Assembly: GCA_029974835.1 (NCBI GenBank)
Contig: JARKQN010000065.1
Coordinates: 29,123-93,122 of the forward strand
Reading direction: 5' to 3'
Source: Bacteroidales bacterium
GTDB taxonomy: Bacteria; Bacteroidota; Bacteroidia; Bacteroidales; VadinHA17
DNA: 64,000 nucleotides
In this document: positions 33,475-42,829 of the stretch, in pieces
Layout of the letters: every line of letters begins with the position of its first letter
Numbering within the stretch: the first letter of the stretch is position 1
Made by a program: the position numbers and the translations under genes
The notes under the pieces: model-generated
The model's database searches: none
What the model saw: only the letters and a program-made list of their open reading frames with translations
Told to the model about the DNA's origin: nothing

Positions 33475-34077
33475 CTATTTGTATTGCTCAATAATTTTTT
33501 TCACAACATCATCAAACCGGAAGTCATATTGATCGTCTGAAAAGACGAAGGTCAGGGCAAACCCTTTGAGGGTAATAATGAACATATTCATATCGAGAAA
33601 AGGATCGTACCCCGGCGGTTTTATTTCCTTTTTACGGTTGAAATATTCGGAAAGCATGGCGGTTATTCCGGGCAGGTCCCTGAACTGATTTTCGTTTTCG
33701 GTAAAGAATTTCTGCACATCCTCCTGCATCAGAAGCCTGAAAAACAGGCGCCAGACAGCCTTTTTCCTTTTCAGTAATTCTGCAATGCGTAAGACAAAAT
33801 CTTCAAATTCGTCACCGCTGAGATATCCGTCATGATCAGGATCGAAATACTGGTACATCTCATCAACCGATTTTCTGATAATCTCTTTAAGCAGTTCCTC
33901 CTTGCTCGGAAAATAATTGTACATCAGTCCTTTTGAAATGCCGGCATGTTTTGCGATATGACTTATTGTAGTTGCGTGGTAACCGTTAAGGGAAAAATGT
34001 TCCAGGGCACTCTGCATAATCAGCGCCCTTTTTTCCTCCCTGATATCCGCATATTGTTTTTTTGTCCGTGGCGACAT
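33475..34077 (-). CDS. TetR/AcrR family regulator with EF-hand-like loop
   Basis: HTH ALEHFSLNGYHATTISHIAKHAGISKGLMYNYFPSKEELL; loop DPDHDGYLSGDE. Confidence 0.93.
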   Translation of the reverse strand: MSPRTKKQYADIREEKRALIMQSALEHFSLNGYHATTISHIAKHAGISKGLMYNYFPSKEELLKEIIRKSVDEMYQYFDPDHDGYLSGDEFEDFVLRIAELLKRKKAVWRLFFRLLMQEDVQKFFTENENQFRDLPGITAMLSEYFNRKKEIKPPGYDPFLDMNMFIITLKGFALTFVFSDDQYDFRFDDVVKKIIEQYK

Positions 34078-34099
34078 CGTTCTGCGGTTTATAGATTAA

Positions 34100-34117
34100 T
34101 GACTGAACGGTCAGTCA
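34100..34117. promoter_or_regulatory. putative TetR-family operator
   Basis: 18-bp near-perfect palindrome TGACTGAACGGTCAGTCA, 22 bp upstream of the TetR start. Confidence 0.75.
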
Positions 34118-34165
34118 AAAATAAATACTTTTTCCGAGACTTCAAAATTTCTGATAAGGCATTTT

Positions 34166-35179
34166 TTATTTTGCCCCTTTATTCAGGAAAACAGGTTTAC
34201 GGTGTTCCTCGGAGGGAATGCTGTTTTTGACATAAGGCCAGTCGTCATTCCACAGAATTTCATCGAGCATAAGTTTTCTGCCCTCCGGCCTGGTTCTGTC
34301 GTAGGCATGGTAAAGAAGCCAGGTGTTTCCCTGGTCATCTGTTATAATTTCCGAATTATGGCCTGTTCCGGTGAACCTTTCACTTCCGCGGATAATAATT
34401 TCATGCCTGTTATCGTTCATGCTTTCGCCTTTCCGGTTGAAATATGGTCCGAAAAGATTTTCCGACCGTCCGGTCACTGTGGTGTAGGTGCTCTTTAGTC
34501 CTTCACAGCAGGTGCCCGTTGAGCAGAAGAGGTAATAATATTTTCCTTTCCTGAAAATACAGGTGCCTTCATAGGCGGTTCCTGCTATCTGTCTTTTTTC
34601 TGCTCCGGGGTTAACTGAAAGCCCGTCATCGGACAGTTCGATGCAGAATATTCCGTGAAAGCTGCCCCAGAAAAGGTATTTTTTGCCATTATCCTCGATA
34701 TAAAAAGGGTCGATAGAGTTTTGCACTCCTATTTCTGAGCTGATAAACAATTTGCCCTTGTCTCTGAAAGGTCCTTCAGGCTTATCGCTTACAGCCACTC
34801 CTATGCCGCAGGTCCATTCACCTCCCCAAACCGACATAGAATAATAAAGGACATATTGTCCGTTGATATAGTTTATATCCGGTGCCCAGATGCTTCCCTT
34901 CGGAACAAATTTCGGCCTGGTGGTATCGGTAAAAGCCCGGCCGGCAAGTTCCCAGTTTACAAGGTCGGCCGATTTCATTATGGGTGTATTTCTTATGTTT
35001 TCGGTTGCGTAAAGATAAAAGTAACCGTTCTCTGCTCTTAATAATGTCGGGTCGGGGAGACTGAAAGTCGATAAAGGATTGGAGTACCGGTTATCATACA
35101 AAGCCGGAGGATTAATATGGTGATCAATGTTAAGGATAAAATTCAGAGCCAGCGTGATGAATAATAATAAGAGCTGCAT
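34166..35179 (-). CDS. glycoside hydrolase family 43 protein (arabinanase/arabinofuranosidase-like)
   Basis: LPDPTLLRAENGYFYLYATE, GSIWAPDINYINGQYVLYYS, SIDPFYIEDNGKKYLFWGSF. Confidence 0.88.
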   Translation of the reverse strand: MQLLLLFITLALNFILNIDHHINPPALYDNRYSNPLSTFSLPDPTLLRAENGYFYLYATENIRNTPIMKSADLVNWELAGRAFTDTTRPKFVPKGSIWAPDINYINGQYVLYYSMSVWGGEWTCGIGVAVSDKPEGPFRDKGKLFISSEIGVQNSIDPFYIEDNGKKYLFWGSFHGIFCIELSDDGLSVNPGAEKRQIAGTAYEGTCIFRKGKYYYLFCSTGTCCEGLKSTYTTVTGRSENLFGPYFNRKGESMNDNRHEIIIRGSERFTGTGHNSEIITDDQGNTWLLYHAYDRTRPEGRKLMLDEILWNDDWPYVKNSIPSEEHRKPVFLNKGAK

Positions 35180-35226
35180 GGATTTGTAGTGTGGTATAAA
35201 AACAATAGTAACATTGCGTAATCCGG

Positions 35227-36042
35227 CTATCCCAGACCGACATCAAGCAGCATCATTGCAGCAAAACCTGCCATTGCACCAACAGTTGAGAGGTCTGTTT
35301 CATCGCCGGCCTGTGATTCGGGGATCAGTTCTTCCACAACGACAAAAATCATTGCCCCGGCGGCGAATGAGAGTGCAAAAGGGAGCAGGGGTTTAAGCGC
35401 TGAAACAAGGAAAGCTCCGAGCACCCCTGCTACAGGTTCCACAACGCCCGAAAGCTGTCCGTACCAGAAGGCTTTGCGCCTGGTAAAGCCTTCGCGCCTC
35501 AGCGGTATGGAAACTGCAGCACCCTCCGGAAAATTCTGGATTCCTATGCCTAGGGCCAGAGCGATGCCTCCCGCCAGAAGGCCGGGATCGGGATTGTTGG
35601 CGAGGGCGCCGAAAAGAACGCCCACTGCCAGGCCTTCCGGAATATTGTGGAGGGTTATGGCAAGTACCAGCAGGACACTCCGCTGCCAGCCTGTTTTTAT
35701 TCCTTCGGCTTTCTCTTTCGAAAGGCCCATGTGAAGATGAGGAAGCAGCCTGTCAATCAGATAAAGGAAAGCTCCGCCTGCAAGAAACCCTGTTACGGCA
35801 GGTATCCATGCCGTCATGCCGTTCTCTTCGGCCATTTCTATAGATGGTTTTAGAAGTGACCAGAAGCTGGCTGCAATCATTACCCCGGCCGCAAAACCGA
35901 GCATTGAGTTAAGTATTTTACGGTTTATCGATTTAAAGAAAAAAACCATAGCGGCACCCAGGGCAGTCACTCCATAAGTAAACATGGTGGCAAACAGTGC
36001 CAGTAAAACAGGATTATATTCCAGCAGAAACTCCGGGTTCAT
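35227..36042 (-). CDS. ZIP family metal transporter
   Basis: ALTLHNIPEGLAVGV-like ITLHNIPEGLAVGVLFG; FPEGAAVSIPLRREG. Confidence 0.93.
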   Translation of the reverse strand: MNPEFLLEYNPVLLALFATMFTYGVTALGAAMVFFFKSINRKILNSMLGFAAGVMIAASFWSLLKPSIEMAEENGMTAWIPAVTGFLAGGAFLYLIDRLLPHLHMGLSKEKAEGIKTGWQRSVLLVLAITLHNIPEGLAVGVLFGALANNPDPGLLAGGIALALGIGIQNFPEGAAVSIPLRREGFTRRKAFWYGQLSGVVEPVAGVLGAFLVSALKPLLPFALSFAAGAMIFVVVEELIPESQAGDETDLSTVGAMAGFAAMMLLDVGLG

Positions 36043-36061
36043 AAAATTGATTTACCCAAAA

Positions 36062-37018
36062 TTAACTTTTTTTTGTCCAGGATGCTTTCCTGAGGCGGTC
36101 CATGATTGCAATGCCGATTCCAGTTTCGGGTACCGGCTCGGCTACAATGAATTCAACTTCCGACTCCTCCAGGGTGTGCATTGCCTCAAAAAGATTTACC
36201 GCATACTCCCTCAGGTCCATACTTTGCGTTAGAAGCATAACCCTCCCGTAATTTTCGGTATCCTGTCCGGAGAATGATAGGAGTCCTGCCTTAGGCCTTT
36301 CTGACTCGCTGATTTTGCCCGGCGGGGATACTATCATGTGTTTTGCCGGACTGTAGTGAGATTTAAGCATACCGGGAGCGATTACCAGAACATCTGACTT
36401 CGAAGTGTTATCGTAAGGCACAATTGTTTCGATCTCTTCCCTTGTAACGACGCCGTGCCTCAGCAAACGGAAACCGTATTCTGTTATTCCGATAACAGTG
36501 GATTCAATCCCCACCCTGGTTTTTCCGCCATCAATGATGAAATCGATATCGGGGAAGTATTTTCTTACATGGGCGGCGGTGGTGGGGCTTGTCCTACCGA
36601 ATTTATTTGCGCTTGGTGCTGCAACAGGGCAGCCGGCAGTCATGATCAGGGAAAGGGCTATTTCATTGTCGGGCATCCTGATGCCTACTGTCGGGAGCCC
36701 CGAGGTGACAATATCGGGGATAATTCTGCTTTTGTTCAGAACCATTGTAAGAGGCCCGGGCCAGAATCTTTCTGCAAGCGCCAGGACTCTTTCGTCGGGC
36801 TCAACAGTAAGTTTCTCCAGTTCTGACAATTCTGCAATGTGTACAATTAGCGGATCGAAGGAGGGGCGTTCTTTCAGCTCGAATATCTTTGCCACCGCCA
36901 TCGGATTCAGGGCATCTGCGCCCAGCCCGTAAACGGTTTCAGTAGGAAAGGCAACAAGCCTGCCCTCCCTTAAGTAAGCTGCCCCCTTCTCAATGTCTGC
37001 TGATGTATTAATATCCAT
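36062..37018 (-). CDS. L-threonylcarbamoyladenylate synthase (Sua5/YwlC/YrdC)
   Basis: GRLVAFPTETVYGLGADA; KERPSFDPLIVHI; APSANKFGRTSPT; C-terminal Sua5 domain. Confidence 0.95.
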   Translation of the reverse strand: MDINTSADIEKGAAYLREGRLVAFPTETVYGLGADALNPMAVAKIFELKERPSFDPLIVHIAELSELEKLTVEPDERVLALAERFWPGPLTMVLNKSRIIPDIVTSGLPTVGIRMPDNEIALSLIMTAGCPVAAPSANKFGRTSPTTAAHVRKYFPDIDFIIDGGKTRVGIESTVIGITEYGFRLLRHGVVTREEIETIVPYDNTSKSDVLVIAPGMLKSHYSPAKHMIVSPPGKISESERPKAGLLSFSGQDTENYGRVMLLTQSMDLREYAVNLFEAMHTLEESEVEFIVAEPVPETGIGIAIMDRLRKASWTKKS

Positions 37019-37078
37019 TATTTATGATTCCGGGTGCCAAAATTAATATAAAAAGGATGAGACATTCTCAGAAGGAGT

Positions 37079-39091
37079 TTAAATCATTGGCCAGCTGGTA
37101 TAATAATAAGTAAATGCGTTTCTTGGAACCGTAAGTCTTTCGTTAAAAGTATTTTCATTAAGAATATTAAATGATTTCACCTTTTCTGCCCTGAATGTCT
37201 GGGAAGACGTTGTTCCGTTGAGCCTTATTACTTCTTTTCCGTTAAGGCATATGCAGAATGGCATGGTAAATTTGGGCCCGGTTTTTGTCCATTGATAAGT
37301 GAATTTCAGGTTTCCCTTATTATCAAGTTCATAGGTGCAAAATAGCACCGGAGGCTCAGCATCGTAGAGAAACTTTCTGAAAAAGTCGTCCAGGTCAAGG
37401 CCCGAGTATTCATGTACCAGTTTCAGGAAATCTTCCGTTGTGGTAATCCTGAATTTATATTTGTTGTAATAATCTTTTATTATCCTGAAGAAAAGGGAAT
37501 CGTTATCGAGAATACAGCGAAGGTTATTTAGCATGGCAGCTCCTTTATTGTAAATATCACCCGACAGGAAGGTATTTTCATTAATATTTCTCTCCCCGAC
37601 TACAGGATAAAGGTTATTAATGCTTCTTTGTTTGGAGGCTATCATTTTCAGATAGTCGGTGTACCCCGACGCCTTCTCGGCGAGGAGACATTCCGCAAAA
37701 GTCGTGAATCCTTCATTTATCCAGGCATCTGCCATGTCTCCAATGGCAACCGCATTTCCCCACCATTCATGGCCTGTTTCGTGCACCAGAAGGTAATCAT
37801 ATTTCTCAGGCCACATTTCCATTTTCTTGTTTTCCTTTCCGTAATCGCCTCCTATGGCAATGGCCCCCTGGTGCTCCATTCCTGCAAATGGTGCTTCAAC
37901 CATAGCGGCGCCGTCTCTCATAAAAGGATACTCACCGAAAAGGTCCTCATATATCTTAATGATTTCTTTTGTCTGGGCGTAATATTTCTTTGCTTTTTCC
38001 AGATTTTTGGGAAGAACATAATAGTCAATGTTATATTTTCCCAGGCTGTTTGAATATTCTTCAGTAAAATTCACGAAATCACCTATATATAAAGTGACAT
38101 TGTAAGTGTTAATAGGATAGCTTACAAACCATTCGAAGTTTGTGTACATATTTCCAAGGTCTTTTACCGACCGCAGATTGCCGTTTGATATACCCTGGTA
38201 GCCTGCAGGAACCTGCAGGTTGATCCTCATTGAATCGGGTTTGTCGGATAAATGATCCTTGCAGGGCCACCATGAACTTGCTCCAAGATGTTCGCATGCC
38301 ACACCAATGTGGTATCTGCCTTTCTCCTTGTCCCAAACAAAACCTCCGTTCCAGGGAGCTTTTGGGGCAACCCTGGGCTTGCCTCTGTAAGTGACGGTGA
38401 GGGAATGTTTTTCCCCAGGCTCAAGTCTCTTTTCCGTATCCACAAACACGGCACCGAACAATCTGTCGTATTTGAGAGTACTTTCATCAAGTTTGACGGA
38501 AGTTATTTCATAATTTGGGAAAAGGTCGAACTGCAGCCGTCGGGTGCCGGATATAGTCGTAAACCAGATGGTATTACTTCCTTCGATGCTCTGGTTCTCG
38601 GGGATTACCTTTACTGACAGATCATAGAAGAATACATCATAGCATGTTCTTTCGGGCCGAATACCACCCTGAAGGGTATCGGAAGGTTGAATTCTTATTT
38701 TAAATCCCCTTGCTGAATCAAGTTCAGCATCAAGTTTTAAATTCTTCAGGAACATCTCCGCCATTGCTCTTTTTGAGGTAAAATAATCTATAATGGTTTC
38801 TCCTTCCCTGTAACCGGTTTGTCTTGCCAGTAACAAATCTTTTTCAGCCGCAGACCTGTTGTTTAGATTCAGATTTGCAATACCCCTCACATAATACAGA
38901 TAACCGTTAGTGGGGTTCCGGGGAATAAAATAATTCAGTTCCCTGAGAGCGCTTAAATAATCCCCCGACTTTAAATAACCATCTATTCTGGCAACAGATG
39001 CCTGGTCGACAGAATTAGGTGCAGATACATTCTGCGAAAAGCAAACGCCGACGTAGACCGACAGCAATATTAATACAGCATGGGCTCTCAT
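37079..39091 (-). CDS. M1 family metallopeptidase with N-terminal TPR-like segment
   Basis: VEAPFAGMEHQGAIA; LLVHETGHEWWGNAV; WINEGFTTFAE; N-terminal TPR-like repeat. Confidence 0.92.
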   Translation of the reverse strand: MRAHAVLILLSVYVGVCFSQNVSAPNSVDQASVARIDGYLKSGDYLSALRELNYFIPRNPTNGYLYYVRGIANLNLNNRSAAEKDLLLARQTGYREGETIIDYFTSKRAMAEMFLKNLKLDAELDSARGFKIRIQPSDTLQGGIRPERTCYDVFFYDLSVKVIPENQSIEGSNTIWFTTISGTRRLQFDLFPNYEITSVKLDESTLKYDRLFGAVFVDTEKRLEPGEKHSLTVTYRGKPRVAPKAPWNGGFVWDKEKGRYHIGVACEHLGASSWWPCKDHLSDKPDSMRINLQVPAGYQGISNGNLRSVKDLGNMYTNFEWFVSYPINTYNVTLYIGDFVNFTEEYSNSLGKYNIDYYVLPKNLEKAKKYYAQTKEIIKIYEDLFGEYPFMRDGAAMVEAPFAGMEHQGAIAIGGDYGKENKKMEMWPEKYDYLLVHETGHEWWGNAVAIGDMADAWINEGFTTFAECLLAEKASGYTDYLKMIASKQRSINNLYPVVGERNINENTFLSGDIYNKGAAMLNNLRCILDNDSLFFRIIKDYYNKYKFRITTTEDFLKLVHEYSGLDLDDFFRKFLYDAEPPVLFCTYELDNKGNLKFTYQWTKTGPKFTMPFCICLNGKEVIRLNGTTSSQTFRAEKVKSFNILNENTFNERLTVPRNAFTYYYTSWPMI

Positions 39092-39248
39092 AAATTCAGG
39101 TAATTATTTATTAAACAGACATTAATTAATAAAATCAAAAATAGTAAATTTTGAAATCTTTTTTTTGCCTGCCTGAAAAGTTGAGCGCTAATAAATTAAA
39201 AATCACGAACACCCTGATTTCAGTTGGAAAATGAATCACTATTGGCGC

Positions 39249-39279
39249 AAAAAAAGGTGTGGAAATCTGGTTCCACACC
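39249..39279 (-). terminator. Rho-independent terminator
   Basis: GGTGTGGAA-CCAGAT-TTCCACACC followed by T7 on the minus strand, downstream of 39307..40590. Confidence 0.8.
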
Positions 39280-39306
39280 CCGCGGATATCTTTCGCAGAA
39301 AACCTG

Positions 39307-40590
39307 TTATTCGAAGAAAGGAACGCCCTGTACGGCGTATTTCTTCATTGCCTCAATGTTGAGGTCAACACCTATGCCAGGTTTGTCGGAGACTTTAAGG
39401 AAACTTTTTTCAACCCAGTTGCCTTCATCAAAAATAACGATCTCCTTATACATCGGGGTTGTATGGAAATATGACTGCCACTCCATTATAAGGAAATTCG
39501 GTACAGAGACACATACGTGTGCGCAGGCCATTGCACCAAGCAGGGAAGCGACCATGTGAGGTGCGAAAGGTATGTAATAAAGGTTTGCCAGGTTGGCAAT
39601 TCGCTGCCCTTCACCAAGTCCGCCGCATTTCTGAAGATCAGGCATGATGGCATCAACCCCCCCGATCTCAAGAAGTTTCCTGAAACCGTAGGCAAGATAG
39701 ATATTTTCACCGGCAGCGATAGGGGTGCCGGTCTCCTGTGAAATCAGCCTGTAAGCTTCAATGTTGTCTGCGGGGATGGGTTCCTCGAGCCACAGCAGGT
39801 TGAGGTTTTCAACCCTTCTGGAGATTGCCAGGGCGGTATTCAGATCATATCTGCCGTGCATGTCCACTGCAATATCGATTTTAGGACCGACAGCCTGTCG
39901 TACTGCTGCAAGCTGATCGTACATCCTCTGCAGTTCCCCCTGACTGGCAGTCCAGTTGTACCTGTCGAATTTATCAGGATCAGCCGTATAATCAAGGTCA
40001 AACTTAAGGGCATTGAATCCAAGCTTTACTGCCTCAACAGCGGAATCGGCAAATTCCTTTGGAGACGGGAATCGTGACCGGTAAAGAGCTGTATCGCAGT
40101 AAACCCTGACACTGTCCCTGAACTTGCCTCCGAGCAGCTGGTAAACAGGCAATCCCAGGGCTTTGCCGCAAAGATCCCACAGGGCTGTCTCGATTGCGGA
40201 AAGCACAGCCACATACACACCTGACTGGGCTCCTCCGAAGAATCCTGCTCTGCGTATATCTTCAAATATCCTGTGGATGTTGAACGGGCTTTGGCCTCTC
40301 AGCCTTCTGCCCATACTCATAACGAGGTGGTAGGTCCCGGATATTGCATCCACACCTTCGCCGCAACCATAGATATCCTGATTGGTAAGGATCTTTACAA
40401 ACAGGCTGCCCCTTACGTATCCGCATTTGACATCTGTTATCCTCAGATCGGACGGAATAGAATTCCTGCTGGTTTGTTCCATGGCTTTTTCCAGGCCATT
40501 TCCGAATCCGGATAACGGAGCAACGGCGGCGGCGGCGGTTACAGCAGCAGCTTTTCCAAGAAAAGCCCTTCTTGAATTTGTGTTTTTCAT
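39307..40590 (-). CDS. mandelate racemase/muconate lactonizing enzyme family (enolase superfamily), Tat-like signal
   Basis: SRRAFLGKAAAVTAAAA; DIAVDMHGRYD, WLEEPIPADN, GENIY, DAIMPDLQKCGG. Confidence 0.92.
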   Translation of the reverse strand: MKNTNSRRAFLGKAAAVTAAAAVAPLSGFGNGLEKAMEQTSRNSIPSDLRITDVKCGYVRGSLFVKILTNQDIYGCGEGVDAISGTYHLVMSMGRRLRGQSPFNIHRIFEDIRRAGFFGGAQSGVYVAVLSAIETALWDLCGKALGLPVYQLLGGKFRDSVRVYCDTALYRSRFPSPKEFADSAVEAVKLGFNALKFDLDYTADPDKFDRYNWTASQGELQRMYDQLAAVRQAVGPKIDIAVDMHGRYDLNTALAISRRVENLNLLWLEEPIPADNIEAYRLISQETGTPIAAGENIYLAYGFRKLLEIGGVDAIMPDLQKCGGLGEGQRIANLANLYYIPFAPHMVASLLGAMACAHVCVSVPNFLIMEWQSYFHTTPMYKEIVIFDEGNWVEKSFLKVSDKPGIGVDLNIEAMKKYAVQGVPFFE

Positions 40591-40707
40591 GGTATTGTAA
40601 GTTTTATTTATCAAAATAATGTTGCTACAACCGGCAAAATAATCAAAATCCTGTTTTCCGGTATTCCCGGGATGCCGGTTTATAGTTTTTTAACATAAAA
40701 CCGAACC

Positions 40708-42069
40708 TCAGTCACGGCTATAAAAAATCCTGACTTTATCATAGTTCAATCTTTGTTTCAGCCACTCATTTATTTTCTGCCTGTCACCGGCTTTTAAATC
40801 ATTCCTGACCGAAAGAGTAACTATAATTGTTTTCAGCGGAACTGATGTTGAATCGCTGTAATAAAGAAAGGTCTCGGAATAGCTGCACCCGTAGATCTGC
40901 GGATAGATTGCCTTTATTTCTTTAAGGAGATTCTCCCCAAACTTCTGCCTGTTTAAAATACTGTCGGTGGCAGCACTCTTTTTATTAAGTGCTGTATTAA
41001 GGTTGATAATCTGCTCTTTAAGCTTATAAAGCTCCAGATTCTTTTCATCTTCGGTAGTGAATGCCAGTCCCTGTTCAATTTCAATCTTTGCATCGCCTAT
41101 ATTGAAATTTCCGGCTTTCTGGATTATCGCGGATTTCTGGGAATCTGTCAGTGTTGTACCGCCGTATACAAGCAATATTTTCCGGGCTTTGGCGTCAATG
41201 CCGGATTTAAGGAGATAGTTCCCTTCGAAGAACGAGATATTTGAAATATAGTGGTTTGCATTCTGAAGGAACTCTTCCTGCCTCACAAGTTTGTATCCGA
41301 AGTAAATACTTGGCAGCAGCACTATTGTAATGATAAAAGTTATGGTTCTGTTAATTCTCCTTTTTCTGCTTTCGTTTATTATACCCCTTATAGGAAAATT
41401 GAGCAATTGGGAAATCCATACAGATGCAAGGGCAATGAAAATGGTATTTATTGTAAACAGATAAAGAGCTCCGAAAAAGAATTGGAACTGTGCGGTTGCA
41501 AGTCCGTAACCGGCAGTGCATAAAGGAGGCATAAGGGCTGTGGCGATAGCAACACCCGGAATGACATTTCCTTTTTGTTTGCTGCAGATAGCCACAATGC
41601 CTGCGAGTCCGCCGAACAGGGCTATAAGGACATCATAAATTGTAGGACTTGTACGGGCCAGAAGTTCTGAATGGGCGGTTGATACAGGACTAAGAGCGAA
41701 ATAGGTTGTGGAAGCAATAAGACTGGCAATTATTGCAAAAGAAAAATTCTTTACAGATTGCCTGAACAGTTCTGAGTCATAGGTAGCTATACTGTAACCT
41801 ATGCCGTTGATGGGCCCCATAAGAGGTGAAATCAGCATGGCGCCGATTATGACTGCCGTGGAATTCATGTTCAGCCCTACCGAGGCAACTATTATGGCAA
41901 AGATTAGAATCCATAGGTTGGTACCTTTGAAAATTATACCTTTTTTGATCTCCTCATAAACAGTATCCTGAGCTTCAAGCTCTGATTCAAGGTTGAAAAA
42001 TTGCAGCAGTTTCCTGATAATTCCGGTTATCTTCATTATTCGGAGATTGAAAGAGGTTGTGCTTTGCAA
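40708..42069 (-). CDS. DUF389 domain membrane protein
   Basis: VASVGLNMNSTAVIIGAMLISPLMGPINGIGYS; likely start at internal MKITG (42036). Confidence 0.9.
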   Translation of the reverse strand: MQSTTSFNLRIMKITGIIRKLLQFFNLESELEAQDTVYEEIKKGIIFKGTNLWILIFAIIVASVGLNMNSTAVIIGAMLISPLMGPINGIGYSIATYDSELFRQSVKNFSFAIIASLIASTTYFALSPVSTAHSELLARTSPTIYDVLIALFGGLAGIVAICSKQKGNVIPGVAIATALMPPLCTAGYGLATAQFQFFFGALYLFTINTIFIALASVWISQLLNFPIRGIINESRKRRINRTITFIITIVLLPSIYFGYKLVRQEEFLQNANHYISNISFFEGNYLLKSGIDAKARKILLVYGGTTLTDSQKSAIIQKAGNFNIGDAKIEIEQGLAFTTEDEKNLELYKLKEQIINLNTALNKKSAATDSILNRQKFGENLLKEIKAIYPQIYGCSYSETFLYYSDSTSVPLKTIIVTLSVRNDLKAGDRQKINEWLKQRLNYDKVRIFYSRD

Positions 42070-42084
42070 TAATAAGGCAAAGTT

Positions 42085-42118
42085 ATAAAAAAGATAAAGC
42101 CGGCAGTTTGCTGCCGGC
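42085..42118 (-). terminator. Rho-independent-like terminator
   Basis: GCCGGCAG-CAAA-CTGCCGGC then TTTATCTTTTTT on the minus strand, downstream of 42142..42486. Confidence 0.7.
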
Positions 42119-42141
42119 AGAGATGCAAATAATGCAGGTTT

Positions 42142-42486
42142 TTAGCTCGCTTTTCCTCCCGGACCGACATATTTTGCGTCACCGAAGGCAAGGATAGGCA
42201 GAAAGATAATCGAAAGAAGTATCAGTCCGACAGTAAACCCGGCTCCTTTCCCGAATGAAAGCGAAAGATTGTGATATACAATTATTGCAATCACAATATT
42301 CACAATTGGAATGAGCATAAGCAGCAGCCACCACCATGGCTTACCGACAATGTCGAGCAGCACAATGATATTGTAAATCGGGATAATTGCTGCCCACCCG
42401 GGCTTTCCGGCTTTGGTGTAAATAACCCACATTGAGGCAATTATTAACACAAAGATTGCCAGATAAAGTACAATTACAGCTCCCAT
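42142..42486 (-). CDS. DUF5684-like small membrane protein
   Basis: GKPGWAAIIPIYNIIVLLDIVGKPWWWLLLMLIPIVNIV. Confidence 0.8.
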   Translation of the reverse strand: MGAVIVLYLAIFVLIIASMWVIYTKAGKPGWAAIIPIYNIIVLLDIVGKPWWWLLLMLIPIVNIVIAIIVYHNLSLSFGKGAGFTVGLILLSIIFLPILAFGDAKYVGPGGKAS

Positions 42487-42829
42487 ACGATCAGGTTTTA
42501 GTATGACCTACTCTTAAGGCTTTTCGGATTACGCCCCGTTTTTTAAGTGGTTTCTGGTCTCCACTTTATTAATTCAATATTAGTGGTTTTTAAGTAAAAA
42601 ACAAATATTAAACCTGCAATATTCAGGTAAGGTATCTTTAATCCTGAAAACTTCTGACTGCACAGAAATGTCGGTTACTAAACGGCTTCGATGGTTGAAG
42701 CGGCTCCGGGATTTTATAGCCGAATGCCTTCTGCGGGTCTATCCCAAGCTGCCCAAATACATTGTGCTGCCGCTTAAGGAAGAAACAAAGCAGACATGCG
42801 AATTTTCCGTTAACACTCTTTTTGGGGCG

